A stretch of 64,000 bases of DNA from Brenneria bubanii (GTDB lineage: Bacteria > Pseudomonadota > Gammaproteobacteria > Enterobacterales > Enterobacteriaceae): assembly GCF_022378355.1 (NCBI RefSeq), contig NZ_JAKMAJ010000004.1:124001-188000 (forward strand). Direction: 5' to 3'. Positions 1-10,436 of the stretch are shown piece by piece. The position numbers and the translations under genes were made by a program. The notes below the pieces were generated by a model. The model worked only from the letters and a program-made list of their open reading frames with translations. It had not been told where the DNA came from and did no database searches. The number at the start of each line of letters is the position of its first letter. Position 1 is the first letter of the stretch.

Positions 1-553
1 CGCTTTTTATATTGCGGGCCTGATTGCAGTATTGGCGACGTTGCGCGTCATCACTCATACCAATCCCGTGCATGCACTGCTATATCTGATAGTTTCTCTG
101 TTGGCCGTCGCGTGCGTGTTTTTCTCGTTGGGGGCTTACTTCGCCGGCGCGTTGGAAATCATCGTTTACGCAGGCGCCATTATGGTGCTGTTCGTGTTTG
201 TGGTGATGATGCTCAACCTCGGAAATTCCGTGGTCGAGCAAGAACGCGCATGGCTTAAACCCAGCGTCTGGATTGGCCCTTCATTACTCTCGCTGATATT
301 GTTGATCGTTATCGTCAAGGGCATTTTCAGCCTGGACGACCAGGGCATCGCCGGGAATATGGTGGACGCCAAATCAGTGGGCATCACGCTATTCGGCCCT
401 TATGTTCTCGCCGTTGAGCTGGCCTCGATGTTGCTGCTGGCAGGGTTGGTCGTCGCTTTCCACGTAGGTCGCGAAGAAAAACGTGGCGACGTCGTCAGTA
501 AAGAAACCGCGAACCAGGATGTTGATAACAAAATAACAGGGGAACGCGCATGA
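1..553 (+). CDS. nuoJ: NADH-quinone oxidoreductase subunit J (5' partial)
   Basis: Membrane-arm subunit of proton-pumping complex I. The window opens inside the gene: reading from base 2 gives [20 protein letters not shown], which matches E. coli NuoJ from about its fourth residue, so only the first few codons are missing and the ATG at 32 is internal. Five hydrophobic segments are visible, with the conserved stretch [20 protein letters not shown] in the third helix (the helix that forms the pi-bulge in complex I). The charged hydrophilic tail varies between species. Its stop overlaps the nuoK start (ATGA), which indicates translational coupling within the nuo operon. Confidence 0.97.
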   Translation, partial: AFYIAGLIAVLATLRVITHTNPVHALLYLIVSLLAVACVFFSLGAYFAGALEIIVYAGAIMVLFVFVVMMLNLGNSVVEQERAWLKPSVWIGPSLLSLILLIVIVKGIFSLDDQGIAGNMVDAKSVGITLFGPYVLAVELASMLLLAGLVVAFHVGREEKRGDVVSKETANQDVDNKITGERA

Positions 554-852
554 TTCCGTTACAACATGGGTTAATTCTAGCCGCCGTGCTATTCGCGCTG
601 GGGCTGACCGGATTACTCATTCGCCGCAACTTGCTGTTTATGCTGATAAGCCTCGAAATTATGATCAACGCGGCTGCGCTGGCGTTTGTTGTCGCCGGCA
701 GCTATTGGCAGCAGGCGGACGGTCAGGTGATGTATATTCTGGCGATTACGCTGGCAGCCTCCGAAGCAAGTATCGGGTTGGCGCTGTTGTTGCAACTTTA
801 TCGCCGTCGTCAGACCCTGAATATTGATACAGTCAGTGAGATGCGCGGATGA
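550..852 (+). CDS. nuoK: NADH-quinone oxidoreductase subunit K
   Basis: Small three-helix membrane subunit of complex I, 100 aa, exactly the E. coli length. The buried glutamates of the proton path are present ([14 protein letters not shown] and [12 protein letters not shown]). Start overlaps the nuoJ stop by 4 nt and its stop overlaps the nuoL start by 4 nt, so J, K and L are tightly coupled. Confidence 0.98.
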   Translation: MIPLQHGLILAAVLFALGLTGLLIRRNLLFMLISLEIMINAAALAFVVAGSYWQQADGQVMYILAITLAASEASIGLALLLQLYRRRQTLNIDTVSEMRG

Positions 853-2696
853 ACTTACTCTATTTAACAATACTATTACCGCTGCTTGGGTTTCTGCTGT
901 TGGCATTTTCCCGCGGTCGTTGGTCAGAGAATGTATCCGCGACGGTAGGCGTGGGGTCCGTTGGGCTCGCGGCGCTGACGGCAGCCTGGGTCGTGGCCGA
1001 TTTTCTGGGTCAGCAACACACCGGCGTGAGCGTATTTGACCAGCATCTGTGGACATGGATGGCGATTGGACACTTCAACATCGGCGTTACGCTGACGCTT
1101 GACGGTCTATCGGCTACCATGCTCTCCGTCGTCACCGGCGTTGGTTTCTTCATCCACCTGTTCGCCTCCTGGTATATGCGCGGTGAAGAGGGCTATTCGC
1201 GCTTCTTTGCGTACACCAACCTGTTTATCGCCAGTATGCTGGTGCTTGTTCTGGCGGATAACCTGATGCTGATGTACCTCGGGTGGGAAGGCGTGGGGCT
1301 GTGCAGCTATCTGCTGATCGGCTTCTACTATACCAATCCGAAAAATGGCGCGGCGGCAATGAAGGCCTTTGTGGTGACTCGCGTCGGGGATGTGTTTCTG
1401 GCGTTTGCGCTGTTTATTCTTTACCGGGAACTGGGCACGCTTAACTTCCGCGAACTGATGGTGCTGGCGCCACAGCAACTGGCTGAAGGTTCTCCGGCGA
1501 TCACCTGGGCAACCCTGATGCTGTTGGGCGGCGCGGTCGGTAAATCGGCTCAGCTGCCGTTGCAAACCTGGCTGGCGGATGCGATGGCGGGGCCGACGCC
1601 GGTATCCGCGCTGATCCATGCCGCGACCATGGTTACCGCCGGCGTCTATCTGATCGCCCGCACCCACGGTTTGTTCCTTATGGCGCCGGACGTTTTGCAT
1701 CTGGTTGGCGTGATTGGCGCGGTAACGTTGGTATTGGCCGGATTTGCCGCGCTGGTGCAAACGGATATTAAACGCGTCCTCGCTTATTCTACGATGAGCC
1801 AGATTGGTTATATGTTCCTGGCTTTGGGCGTTCAGGCCTGGGATGCGGCGATTTTTCATCTGATGACCCACGCGTTTTTCAAAGCGTTGCTGTTCCTCTC
1901 TTCCGGGTCGGTGATTCTGGCCTGTCACCATGAGCAGAACATTTTCAAAATGGGCGGACTGCGTAAGACCATTCCGCTGGTCTATGTCTGCTTCCTGGTG
2001 GGGGGCGCGGCATTGGCTGCCTTGCCGATGGTGACCGCCGGCTTCTTTAGCAAGGACGAAATTCTGGCGGGCGCATGGGCTAACGGTCATCTCAATTTGA
2101 TGGCGGCGGGCCTGGTCGGCGCCTTTATGACGTCGCTGTATACCTTCCGTATGATCTTCATCGTGTTCCACGGCGAGGCGAAAACCCAAGCGCACAAGGT
2201 TACCGGCATCTCCCATCATTTACCGTTGATTGTGTTGATGGTGCTGTCGACCTTTGTCGGCGCTTTGATTGCGCCGCCACTGCACGGCGTTCTGCCGGAA
2301 ACGACGACGCTTGATCACGGCCGGATGATGACCCTGGAAATTATTTCCGGCGTGGTTGCCGTCGCCGGGATCTTGCTTGCCGCCGCGCTATGGTTGGGCA
2401 AACGTCAACTGGTGAACCGTATCGCGCAAAGTGCGCCGGGACGATTTTTCTCCACCTGGTGGTTCCATGCCTGGGGATTTGACTGGCTGTACGACAAAGT
2501 GTTTGTCAGACCTTATCTGGCCATTGCGAAGCTATTGCGCTGCGATCCGCTGGACGCCCTGATGAGCATTCCGGCTTTCGTTACCCGTTGGGGAAATCGT
2601 GGGCTGGCAGTAAGCGAAAATGGTCAAGTACGTTGGTATGTTGCTTCCATGGGGTTGGGCGCTGTCGTCGTGCTGGCACTGTTATTGCTGGTTTAA
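849..2696 (+). CDS. nuoL: NADH-quinone oxidoreductase subunit L
   Basis: Antiporter-like distal subunit of complex I, 615 aa (E. coli 613). It has the typical many-helix Proton_antipo_N and Proton_antipo_M architecture, with the [18 protein letters not shown] block carrying the conserved Glu, [31 protein letters not shown] carrying the channel Lys, and the C-terminal lateral-helix region. It pumps protons as part of NADH oxidation in the inner membrane. It overlaps nuoK by 4 nt; a 96-base gap separates it from nuoM. Confidence 0.98.
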   Translation: MNLLYLTILLPLLGFLLLAFSRGRWSENVSATVGVGSVGLAALTAAWVVADFLGQQHTGVSVFDQHLWTWMAIGHFNIGVTLTLDGLSATMLSVVTGVGFFIHLFASWYMRGEEGYSRFFAYTNLFIASMLVLVLADNLMLMYLGWEGVGLCSYLLIGFYYTNPKNGAAAMKAFVVTRVGDVFLAFALFILYRELGTLNFRELMVLAPQQLAEGSPAITWATLMLLGGAVGKSAQLPLQTWLADAMAGPTPVSALIHAATMVTAGVYLIARTHGLFLMAPDVLHLVGVIGAVTLVLAGFAALVQTDIKRVLAYSTMSQIGYMFLALGVQAWDAAIFHLMTHAFFKALLFLSSGSVILACHHEQNIFKMGGLRKTIPLVYVCFLVGGAALAALPMVTAGFFSKDEILAGAWANGHLNLMAAGLVGAFMTSLYTFRMIFIVFHGEAKTQAHKVTGISHHLPLIVLMVLSTFVGALIAPPLHGVLPETTTLDHGRMMTLEIISGVVAVAGILLAAALWLGKRQLVNRIAQSAPGRFFSTWWFHAWGFDWLYDKVFVRPYLAIAKLLRCDPLDALMSIPAFVTRWGNRGLAVSENGQVRWYVASMGLGAVVVLALLLLV

Positions 2697-2792
2697 GACG
2701 GTACCCGGGAACGGATGAAGGGCAGGGCATTCCTGACGAGTGCCCGCCGCAGCGAGTTTTCAGATTTCTTTAATTTAGGGACACAAAGCGCC

Positions 2793-4328
2793 ATGCTACT
2801 ACCTTGGCTAATTCTTATCCCCTTTATCGGCGGTCTGCTGTGTTGGCAGTCTGAGCGTTTGGGTACGAAAGTACCGCGCTGGATCGCGTTGATTGCGATG
2901 GGGCTGACTTTGGTGCTATCTGTGCAACTCTGGTTGCAGGGTGGCTATTCTTTGGCAACGCCCGGTGGACTGCCGCAATGGCAGGCTGAGTTCAATGTTC
3001 CGTGGATCCCCCGCTTCGGCATTGATTTCCATCTTGCCCTGGATGGACTTTCGGTGCTGATGGTGGTGTTGACCGCGCTATTGGGCGTGTTGGCGATACT
3101 CACTTCATGGAATGAAGATCACCATAACCAGGGGCTTTTCCATCTTGGTATATTGTGGACGCTGGTCGGCGTTATCGGCGTGTTTGTCGCCATCGACCTA
3201 TTCCTGTTTTTCTTCTTCTGGGAAATGATGCTGGTGCCGATGTATTTCCTCATTGCGATATGGGGACATAAGGGCTCTGATGACAAAGCCCGAACCGCAG
3301 CGGCGACCAAATTTATCATTTATACCCAGACCAGCGGCCTGGTGATGCTGATCGCTATTCTGGCTCTGGTGTTCGTGCATCATAATGCTACCGGCATTTG
3401 GACCTTCAACTATGAAGCGTTGCTGAAGACCGAAATGTCGTATGGCGTTGAATACCTGCTGATGCTGGGGTTCTTTGTCGCGTTCGCGGTGAAAATGCCG
3501 TTGGTGCCAGTGCATGGCTGGTCGCCGGACGCGCATAGCCAGTCGCCAACCGCCGGTTCCGTCGATCTGGCCGGGCTGTTAATGAAAACGGCGGCCTATG
3601 GTTTGCTGCGTTTCAGCCTGCCGCTGTTTCCCAATGCATCGCATGAATTTGCGCCTATCGCCATGTGGCTGGGGGTGATCAGCGTATTCTACGGCGCCTG
3701 GATGGCCTTTAACCAAACGGATATCAAGCGGCTGGTCGCATACACATCGGTTTCCCACATGGGGTTTGTGATGATTGCCATTTACTCCGGCAATCAGCAG
3801 GCCTTTCAGGGGGCGGTAATTCTGATGATCGCTCACGGTTTGTCGGCCGCGGGGCTTTTTATCCTGTGCGGTCAGCTATACCAGCGTGTGCATACCTGGG
3901 ATATGCGCCAGATGGGCGGTCTGTGGGCGCGCCTCAGATATTTACCGGCGCTGTCGCTCTTTTTTGCCGTCGCTACATTAGGCATGCCGGGAACCGGTAA
4001 CTTTGTCGGGGAATTTAATATTCTGATCGGCAGTTATCAGGTTGTGCCGCTGATTACCGTGATTTCCACCTTCGGTCTGGTATTTGCATCGGTTTATTCG
4101 CTGATGCTGATGCAGCGTGCTTATTATGGTGCCCCGAAATCAGAACAACCGCTGCCGGGTATGACGATGCGTGAACTGTCTGTCGTTATGCCGCTGGTGG
4201 TATTACTGGTGTTGTTAGGGGTTTTCCCGCAACCGATTCTGGATACCTCCAGTGCGGCGATGTCGAATATCCAGCAGTGGTTTATGTCGTCGACTCCAGA
4301 TTCAATACTTTCAACAACAAGGCCGTAA
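2793..4328 (+). CDS. nuoM: NADH-quinone oxidoreductase subunit M
   Basis: Second antiporter-like complex I subunit, 511 aa (E. coli 509). An in-frame ATG at 2715 would add 26 residues unlike the family; the ATG at 2793 gives MLLPWLILIPFIGGLLCWQS, matching E. coli, so it is chosen. The FFFFFWEMMLVPMYFLIA block with the essential Glu and the AVKMPLVPVHGW Lys helix are present. The normally very conserved segment after that reads HGWSPDAHSQSPTAGS instead of HGWLPDAHSQAPTAGS. It is followed 6 nt later by nuoN. Confidence 0.97.
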   Translation: MLLPWLILIPFIGGLLCWQSERLGTKVPRWIALIAMGLTLVLSVQLWLQGGYSLATPGGLPQWQAEFNVPWIPRFGIDFHLALDGLSVLMVVLTALLGVLAILTSWNEDHHNQGLFHLGILWTLVGVIGVFVAIDLFLFFFFWEMMLVPMYFLIAIWGHKGSDDKARTAAATKFIIYTQTSGLVMLIAILALVFVHHNATGIWTFNYEALLKTEMSYGVEYLLMLGFFVAFAVKMPLVPVHGWSPDAHSQSPTAGSVDLAGLLMKTAAYGLLRFSLPLFPNASHEFAPIAMWLGVISVFYGAWMAFNQTDIKRLVAYTSVSHMGFVMIAIYSGNQQAFQGAVILMIAHGLSAAGLFILCGQLYQRVHTWDMRQMGGLWARLRYLPALSLFFAVATLGMPGTGNFVGEFNILIGSYQVVPLITVISTFGLVFASVYSLMLMQRAYYGAPKSEQPLPGMTMRELSVVMPLVVLLVLLGVFPQPILDTSSAAMSNIQQWFMSSTPDSILSTTRP

Positions 4329-4334
4329 TTCGCC

Positions 4335-5795
4335 ATGACAATAACTCCTCAACAACTAATCGCGCTATCGCCGCTGTTGATCGTCGGATTGACGGTAGTG
4401 GTTGTGATGCTGTGCATTGCGTGGCGACGCAACCATTTTTACAACGCAACCTTGACGATTATCGGTCTAAGCATCGCGCTGCTATCGCTTTACTTTGTAG
4501 GTCAGGCGGGGCCGACCGATGTTACCCCGCTGTTGCGGGTTGATGGTTTTTCCATGTTCTACACCGGACTGGTGTTGTTAGCCAGTCTGGCGACCAGTAC
4601 CTTTGCTTATTCATGGCTGGAAGGCTATTCGGACAACCGCGATGAGTTCTATCTGCTGGTGCTGATTGCCGCATTAGGCGGGGTTTTACTGGCAAGCGCC
4701 AATCATCTTGCCGCTCTGTTCATCGGTATTGAATTGATTTCACTGCCTTTGTTCGGGTTGGCGAGCTATGCATTTCGACAGAAACGTTCGCTGGAAGCCG
4801 GTATCAAATATATGTTGCTGTCGGCCGCCTCTTCCGCTTTCCTGTTGTTTGGCATGGCGCTGGTCTATGCCGATTCAGGCAGCCTGACGTTCGTCACCCT
4901 GGGACAAAGCCTGAGCGATGCTCATATCCATGAACCGCTATTGCTGGCTGGTTTAGGGATGATGATTGTCGGCATCGGTTTTAAGTTATCGCTGGCGCCT
5001 TTTCAGCTGTGGACGCCCGATGTGTATCAGGGCGCACCGGCTCCGGTGTCGACTTTCCTGGCTACCGCCAGCAAAATCGCCATCTTCGGCGCGGTGATGC
5101 GGCTGTTTCTCTATGCGCCGCTGGTCGACAGCGAGTCGGTGAGAATCGCGCTTGGTGTGATTGCGTTTGCCTCCATTGTGTTCGGCAACGTGATGGCGGT
5201 TTCGCAGCAAAGCATCAAGCGTTTGTTGGGATACTCATCCATTGCGCATATGGGCTATCTGCTGGTTGCCTTGATCGCGGTACAAAATCATGAGCTGGCG
5301 CTGGAAACGGTCGGCGTCTATCTGGTGGGCTATCTGTTCGCCAGTCTCGGCGCCTTTGGCGTCGTCAGCCTGATGTCCAGCCCGTGCGGCGATACAGAAG
5401 CCGATTCAATGCTTGCTTACCGCGGTTTGTTCTGGCGTAAGCCCGTTCTGTCTGCCGTGATGACGGTGATGATGTTGTCGCTGGCCGGTATTCCAATGAC
5501 GCTGGGATTTTTCGGCAAGTTCTATGTATTGGCCGTCGGCGTGAAGGCTGAACTGTGGTGGCTGGCCGGCGCGGTGGTGCTGGGTAGCGCGATTGGTCTT
5601 TACTACTATCTGCGAATGATGGTTAACCTGTATCTGGATGCGCCGCCGGTGCTGAGCCGCGATGCCGCGTCAGGTAACTGGGCGTTAACGGCCGGTGGCG
5701 CCGTGGTTGTGATTTCAGCGATATTGGTTTTGGTGCTGGGCTTTTACCCGCAGCCGCTGATTTCTTTGGTACAGCTGGCGCAGCCCATCATGTAG
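4335..5795 (+). CDS. nuoN: NADH-quinone oxidoreductase subunit N
   Basis: Third antiporter-like subunit and last gene of the nuo operon, 486 aa, about the E. coli length. The conserved [20 protein letters not shown] and [23 protein letters not shown] blocks, with the Glu and Lys of the proton channel, are visible, as is [20 protein letters not shown] rho-independent terminator follows 24 nt after the stop codon. Confidence 0.98.
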   Translation: MTITPQQLIALSPLLIVGLTVVVVMLCIAWRRNHFYNATLTIIGLSIALLSLYFVGQAGPTDVTPLLRVDGFSMFYTGLVLLASLATSTFAYSWLEGYSDNRDEFYLLVLIAALGGVLLASANHLAALFIGIELISLPLFGLASYAFRQKRSLEAGIKYMLLSAASSAFLLFGMALVYADSGSLTFVTLGQSLSDAHIHEPLLLAGLGMMIVGIGFKLSLAPFQLWTPDVYQGAPAPVSTFLATASKIAIFGAVMRLFLYAPLVDSESVRIALGVIAFASIVFGNVMAVSQQSIKRLLGYSSIAHMGYLLVALIAVQNHELALETVGVYLVGYLFASLGAFGVVSLMSSPCGDTEADSMLAYRGLFWRKPVLSAVMTVMMLSLAGIPMTLGFFGKFYVLAVGVKAELWWLAGAVVLGSAIGLYYYLRMMVNLYLDAPPVLSRDAASGNWALTAGGAVVVISAILVLVLGFYPQPLISLVQLAQPIM

Positions 5796-5818
5796 CGGCA
5801 TGGTGACTGAAGTGATTA

Positions 5819-5856
5819 AAACCGCCGCAAATCGTTTTCTGAGGCGGTTTTTTTTA
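5819..5856 (+). terminator. Rho-independent terminator of the nuo operon
   Basis: Stem AAACCGCC (5819-5826) pairs with GGCGGTTT (5843-5850), followed by a run of T to about 5855. It lies directly after the nuoN stop. Confidence 0.9.
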
Positions 5857-5979
5857 TCCGCGGCGGTAAGCGGGATATCACGGATTTAGGAATGGTCTGG
5901 CTATTTTAACGCCGCGACAGGCGACAGAATTGTCTATAGTTAACCAGACGATTCTTTTTTAAAAGGAAAGGAGCATTTT

Positions 5980-6291
5980 ATGGCAGAAGCAAAAAAAACG
6001 CCTGAAGATATTGGCGCGGATGACGATTTGAAGCTCTTGTCTGATACCCTGGATGAACTATTGCGCTACTCCGGCGATCAGGCGGATAAAGCCTATCTCG
6101 ATCTTAAAAATAAAGCGCAAAAATCGCTGCTTGAGGTTAAGGCCAGGATTGGCGCGACCGACAGTTACTACGCTCGCGCCAAGCAGGTGGCGGATAAAGC
6201 GGATATTTACGTCCACGACAAACCCTGGCAGGGGATCGGTATCGGCGCCACCGTCGGGTTGGTGCTTGGCCTGCTATTAGCCAGGCGCTAA
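5980..6291 (+). CDS. elaB: ElaB/YqjD/DUF883 membrane-anchored ribosome-binding protein
   Basis: 103 aa protein of the DUF883 family. An acidic, helical N-terminal two-thirds leads into a C-terminal membrane anchor, KPWQGIGIGATVGLVLGLLLARR, nearly identical to E. coli ElaB. Family members bind 70S/100S ribosomes at the inner membrane in stationary phase and are RpoS-controlled in E. coli. A strong Shine-Dalgarno (AAAGGAAAGGAG) precedes the ATG. A CTATAGT hexamer-like -10 at 5934-5940 would suit RpoS, but this is only a motif match. Confidence 0.93.
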   Translation: MAEAKKTPEDIGADDDLKLLSDTLDELLRYSGDQADKAYLDLKNKAQKSLLEVKARIGATDSYYARAKQVADKADIYVHDKPWQGIGIGATVGLVLGLLLARR

Positions 6292-6388
6292 TCACGCGAC
6301 ATAGCCTGTCGCCGATATTCGCTGCGCCCGTTATTTGTGCGGCTCGCGTAGAAACGATATCGATGAACCCCGATGTATTGTTGCCTAG

Positions 6389-6420
6389 TATGCCGCCAGC
6401 CGATAACCGCTGGCGGCATA
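6389..6420. repeat. Perfect 12-bp inverted repeat between elaB and the GNAT gene
   Basis: TATGCCGCCAGC (6389-6400) is perfectly complementary to GCTGGCGGCATA (6409-6420) around an 8-nt loop. A second small hairpin CGGCG-TCAG-CGCCG follows at 6422-6435. It lies between the ends of convergent genes, so it may act as a bidirectional transcript end, although no T-run follows it. Confidence 0.6.
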
Positions 6421-6446
6421 TCGGCGTCAGCGCCGTGATAGGCGCA

Positions 6447-6977
6447 TCATGGCTGGTAGCCATAGATGTTTTGATCGAAGACGCGATCGCCAATCTTTTC
6501 CGTGTTTTTGGTCCGCTGCAGCCAACTAAATCCCAGTCTTTGCGCTAACGCGTTACTGCGCGGATTCTCCACCGATGCTTTGATCACGCACTTTTTCACG
6601 ATGCCGGCGTTAATATAGGCATCGACCATGGTGCGCACTGATAGCGCGACGATACCTTTACCCTCAAACGCTTCGGCAATCCAGTAACCGATGACGCCTT
6701 CCTGATCTTTAATCGTGTTGAATGAGACGATACCGGCTACCTCCCCATCCCATCGGATAACGTACACCGCGGCATCGCCGGCGGCGAATTCATTGCGATT
6801 AGCCCTTATGGTGTTTAGTGTATCCTCAACCCGCGTCACTGAATCCGGCCAGGGCAGCGTTCGGCGCAGACGCGGTTTCTCTTGTTGCACCAGAGAAAAA
6901 ATGGCGTCAGCGTCGCTCTCCACCTGAATGGCGAGATTCAGGTGCGGTGGATGATGTAATTCATTAAGCGCTCTCAC
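6447..6977 (-). CDS. GNAT N-acetyltransferase, RimL/RimJ-like
   Basis: 176 aa acetyltransferase of the GCN5-related family, closest in pattern to RimL-type ribosomal-protein serine N-acetyltransferases (Acetyltransf_3). The hallmarks are IGYWIAEAFEGKGIVALSVRTMVDAY, the acetyl-CoA pyrophosphate loop region, and VENPRSNALAQRLGF near the C-terminus. The start is GTG at 6977, supported by a strong GGGAGG six bases upstream. The loop reads EGKGIV, close to the usual Q/RxxGxG/A pattern. The substrate cannot be told from sequence. It is convergent with elaB and followed upstream by the phzF-like gene on the same strand. Confidence 0.85.
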   Translation of the reverse strand: MRALNELHHPPHLNLAIQVESDADAIFSLVQQEKPRLRRTLPWPDSVTRVEDTLNTIRANRNEFAAGDAAVYVIRWDGEVAGIVSFNTIKDQEGVIGYWIAEAFEGKGIVALSVRTMVDAYINAGIVKKCVIKASVENPRSNALAQRLGFSWLQRTKNTEKIGDRVFDQNIYGYQP

Positions 6978-7045
6978 TCAAGGCCTCCCTTATCAAATAT
7001 ATGGTGAAGATTCTGCCGATCAAGCGCGTGCCTGACGATTTTTCG

Positions 7046-7927
7046 CTATACCAGCATAGCGCCGTCAATAATCGTTACGCTATGCCCGCCGACCCAAGGT
7101 TCATCATTTAGATACACCACGGAGATGCGGCCATCACGCCTGAGCCGGGTGCCTTGTCGAACGCTGTAATCCAATTGGGCGGTAATATCATCCGCGCCCC
7201 GCTGTTGGCGCAGAATACAGGCCAGGCAAGCATTAGCGCTGCCGGTGACCGGATCTTCCTTGATGTATCCCTGCTCGATATAAAACGTCCGCATCTCATA
7301 ATCCGTTGGGCTGGCGTTATCATGCGGTCCATAGATGGCGATGCCGTCAGCCTTGCAGGCGGCTTGTAAATCGGCCAGTGATTGCGCATCCGGAGTAATG
7401 TTCAGACAGGTATCGGCGCTATCCATTCGCACCATTAACCAGTTTATTCCCATGCGCACGGTGGCCGGGGAATGGCGTTTATCTGTTCTGGCGCTGCCGA
7501 GCGTTCGCTCAAGCAGCGGGTATAGCGTGGTATCAAAGGGATCGACCCTGGCCTGCGGTACATGAAAAGCCAGCAATCCATCGTCATTGATGTTGATTGG
7601 CACCAGACCGATGCCACTTTGCTGGATAATCTGTCCTGGGGATTTGGTCTGAAAACCCGATTCCAACAGCGCGTGCGCCGTACCTAGCGTGGGATGCCCG
7701 GCAAACGGAAGTTCCAGATCGGGGGTAAAGATCCGTACGCCGTAGTCAGCCAGTGGATTGGTCGGCGGCACGACAAAGGTTGTCTCCGACAAATTAGTCC
7801 AACGGGCGAAATCCTGCATCTGTTCATCGGCCATACCGTCGGTATCGAGCACGACAGCCAATGGATTCCCCTTGAAAGACTGACGGGTAAATACGTCGAT
7901 TTGTTTGAAGCGTCGTTGTTGTGGCAT
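7046..7927 (-). CDS. PhzF family isomerase/epimerase-like protein
   Basis: 293 aa PhzF-fold protein. FKQIDVFTRQSFKGNPLAVVLD at the N-terminus, the catalytic glutamate in NLSETTFV (Glu48), ELPFAGHPTLGTAHAL and DPVTGSANACLA are the family signatures. PhzF itself isomerises dihydro-3-hydroxyanthranilate in phenazine synthesis; most enterobacterial homologues, such as E. coli YddE, have no known substrate. No phenazine genes are nearby, so that pathway is unlikely here. Its ATG at 7927 is the only good start. Confidence 0.88.
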   Translation of the reverse strand: MPQQRRFKQIDVFTRQSFKGNPLAVVLDTDGMADEQMQDFARWTNLSETTFVVPPTNPLADYGVRIFTPDLELPFAGHPTLGTAHALLESGFQTKSPGQIIQQSGIGLVPININDDGLLAFHVPQARVDPFDTTLYPLLERTLGSARTDKRHSPATVRMGINWLMVRMDSADTCLNITPDAQSLADLQAACKADGIAIYGPHDNASPTDYEMRTFYIEQGYIKEDPVTGSANACLACILRQQRGADDITAQLDYSVRQGTRLRRDGRISVVYLNDEPWVGGHSVTIIDGAMLV

Positions 7928-8158
7928 AGGCCGTTTTTCCTGTCGTACCCTGCGTCTGCCAGGTTGACGGTGCGTATCGGCTTTCGCCGTTCGGCCATCT
8001 GTAGCTCGACTTATTCAGGGGGTATCAATTGATGAAAACGCTATTCCTTCCATCGCGCCGATGGCTGGTATCACGGCCATTTGCTTAAATCGCGTGAGCG
8101 TAATTATGAATATAAATCAGCAGGTTGTTTTTTAGCAAATCTCATCAGTCATCAGGCG

Positions 8159-9313
8159 CTATCCGTTTCGCGAATGGGATGCCGTTCTTTTCATATAAGG
8201 CGCCAGCGTCAGTATCGCCATCAACACGAAGAAAATACCGAGCAGGAAAGGAGAGGCGAATCCATAGCCGCCGGCAATGGCCAGCCCGCCGGTCCATGAA
8301 CCTATGGTCACGCCGGCGGAGATCACCGAAGTATGCATGGTGTTAATCAGCGAGGTATTTTTCGTGATCCGGAATATTCGCGCGGACATGGCGGGCGTTA
8401 GCGTAATGCCCGTCAGGCCGAGTACCGCGATAGCCGCCAGCGCGGTACTCGGGGCGCCTTCTGAAAGATAGATGACGCTGAGCGCGCAGCACTGCAAAAT
8501 CCCCCCGCAGAAAACCACGCCGATGGATGAGCGGTCTGCCAGCCGTCCAACGACGATATTGCCCACAACCGAACAGGCGCCATAAACGAACAGAATGATG
8601 GGGACGTTTGACTCATGCAGGCGCATCTGATGCAACAGGTAAGGAACCAGATAGCTGAAGGCGGAAAATGCCGACGCGATGATAAAAAAACTGGTGGCAT
8701 AGGCCGCCCATAGCCTTCTGTTCCACAGGGAAGCGAGCTCTTTGCGCAAGCTGTTGTTCGCTACCGGATCATGCTCCGGCATAAATCGATGCAAACCGAT
8801 TGCCGCAGCGGCGACCAGCACGACAATCAGCCAGAAGCTTACCCGCCAGCCGTAAAATTGATCCAATACGGTCGCTACCGGCAAGCCAACCACCGTCGCA
8901 ATCATCAGCCCGCCAAGGACAATGGACGCCGCGACGCCAAGGCGTTCCGGCGCCACAAGTTTAGACGCGGCCATCAGCGCAAAGCCGAAGAAGGCCGCTG
9001 AAGATAGCCCGGTCATAAAGCGCGCTATCGCTATCAATGAATAGCTGGGGGAGAGGGCCGCGGCGGCCTGGGCGATCAGAAAAATCAGCGTAATAAACAG
9101 CAGCGCGCGTTTATCCGTCAGTCTGATCAATAGACTGGCCAACAACGGGCCGCCAACCACCATTCCCAGAGAATAAATCGTGATGAGATAACCGATTTGC
9201 GAAATGGGCTGTTTCAAATCCTGCGACATAGATGGCATTAACCCCGCCACCATAAACTCTGAGGTGGTCATGGTAAACAGGGTATATCCCAATAAATAGA
9301 TAGTAAAAGGCAT
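8159..9313 (-). CDS. MFS transporter, AraJ/drug-efflux (DHA1-like)
   Basis: 384 aa, twelve predicted membrane segments, no signal peptide. The N-terminal MPFTIYLLGYTLFTMTTSEFMVAGLMPSMSQDL and the motif A-like loop LLIRLTDKRALL place it in the DHA1/AraJ-type drug-proton antiporters. A GTG one codon before the ATG at 9313 is also open; ATG is preferred. The substrate is unknown. It is transcribed divergently from a LysR regulator 111 bases away, the usual layout of a regulator and its target efflux gene. Confidence 0.87.
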   Translation of the reverse strand: MPFTIYLLGYTLFTMTTSEFMVAGLMPSMSQDLKQPISQIGYLITIYSLGMVVGGPLLASLLIRLTDKRALLFITLIFLIAQAAAALSPSYSLIAIARFMTGLSSAAFFGFALMAASKLVAPERLGVAASIVLGGLMIATVVGLPVATVLDQFYGWRVSFWLIVVLVAAAAIGLHRFMPEHDPVANNSLRKELASLWNRRLWAAYATSFFIIASAFSAFSYLVPYLLHQMRLHESNVPIILFVYGACSVVGNIVVGRLADRSSIGVVFCGGILQCCALSVIYLSEGAPSTALAAIAVLGLTGITLTPAMSARIFRITKNTSLINTMHTSVISAGVTIGSWTGGLAIAGGYGFASPFLLGIFFVLMAILTLAPYMKRTASHSRNG

Positions 9314-9389
9314 CACAGCATTCTCTTTTAAGCAGCAAAGTGATGCAGTTTTAGGTTATTCCATTTACTGAGTAAATCTGACATAAATC

Positions 9390-9403
9390 ATCATGGTTAT
9401 GAT
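9390..9403. promoter_or_regulatory. Candidate LysR operator in the MFS/LysR divergent promoter
   Basis: ATCAT-GGTT-ATGAT is a perfect 5-bp inverted repeat lying 22 bases before the LysR start, within the shared 111-base promoter. LysR-type regulators commonly bind such dyads and autoregulate. No experimental support. Confidence 0.35.
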
Positions 9404-9424
9404 TTTAATCATTATGGAGGGACG

Positions 9425-10306
9425 ATGGATCTCAATGCGGTGCGAATTTTTATTAAAGTCGCCGAGACGCTGAATTTTACCCAGGCGGCAAGCGCTCTAA
9501 ACCTGACGCAGTCGGGGGCCTCTCGCGCCATCACGCGTCTGGAGGCATCGTTAGGCATGAGGTTGCTCAACCGTAATACGCACGGCGTTAGCCTGACGTC
9601 CGACGGCGAGTTTCTCTATCAGCGGGCTAAACCCCTGGTTCATGAAATGCTGCAGTTGGCGTCGCAGTTGAGCGGTCGACAGACGATGCCGGAAGGAAAC
9701 TTCAGGATTACCACGCCATCGGCATTTGGCAGCATCATCATGCTGCCTCTTATCGAAAATATGCTCAGCAAACATCCCAAACTGGTGATTGATGCGGTTA
9801 TGACCGACCGCTTTATCGATATTATCGATGAGGGGTTTGATGCGGCGGTGCGTATCGGAAAAATACAGGATTCACGGCTGATTGCCAGACACGTTAAAGA
9901 TCTGCATCTGGTGGTCGTCGCGGCTCCCGACTATTTTCGGCGCCGCCCGGTTCCGCAGTCACCGGCGGATTTGCGCGATCACAACTGTCTGGCGGTGATT
10001 AATCCGCATACCGGCGGCAAGATGCCGTGGGAATTTCTGCATCAGGGGAAATCGCTGAGCGTGGCGGTGAACGGCAATATGACCTTCGATCTGGCCGATC
10101 GGCTGCTGGATGCCGCTCGGCGCGGCATGGGGATCGTCCAGCTAATGGATTTTGCCGTTGACGACAGCATGATGCGCGGTGAGCTGATCAGCGTGCTGGA
10201 TGATTATGCTGGCGTTACCCGGCCTCTTTCGGTGGTTTACCCCACATCCCGGCATCGATCGCCTAAAATTTCAGCCTTATTGACGGCGCTGGGTTTGCCT
10301 CGCTGA
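9425..10306 (+). CDS. LysR-family transcriptional regulator
   Basis: 293 aa. The N-terminal winged helix-turn-helix MDLNAVRIFIKVAETLNFTQAASALNLTQSGASRAITRLEASLGMRLLNR is typical, followed by a LysR substrate-binding domain. It belongs to the AaeR/DsdC-like short group (CrgA-type domain, RFIDIIDEGFDAAVRIG). ATG at 9425 follows GGAGGGA. It probably controls the divergent MFS gene; the inducer is unknown. Confidence 0.92.
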   Translation: MDLNAVRIFIKVAETLNFTQAASALNLTQSGASRAITRLEASLGMRLLNRNTHGVSLTSDGEFLYQRAKPLVHEMLQLASQLSGRQTMPEGNFRITTPSAFGSIIMLPLIENMLSKHPKLVIDAVMTDRFIDIIDEGFDAAVRIGKIQDSRLIARHVKDLHLVVVAAPDYFRRRPVPQSPADLRDHNCLAVINPHTGGKMPWEFLHQGKSLSVAVNGNMTFDLADRLLDAARRGMGIVQLMDFAVDDSMMRGELISVLDDYAGVTRPLSVVYPTSRHRSPKISALLTALGLPR

Positions 10307-10436
10307 GGGGCCATCAGCGCAGATGAGCCGCGTCATTGACGGGTGGCGGTCAAATATTGTCCAAAACTAGCCGCGATTATGGGGCGCTTTTGTGGCATAA
10401 TGCGACCAAAATCACATTCTGACTTGAGTATTTTCT

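Noticed and set aside
1107..2219. 370-codon open frame antisense to nuoL
   Set aside because: It mirrors a certain gene, has no ribosome site, and its product is rich in Arg, Gln and His in the manner of antisense frames in GC-rich genes.
7046..7927. PhzF as part of a phenazine pathway
   Set aside because: No phzABCDEG neighbours; stand-alone PhzF homologues are common in Enterobacterales.
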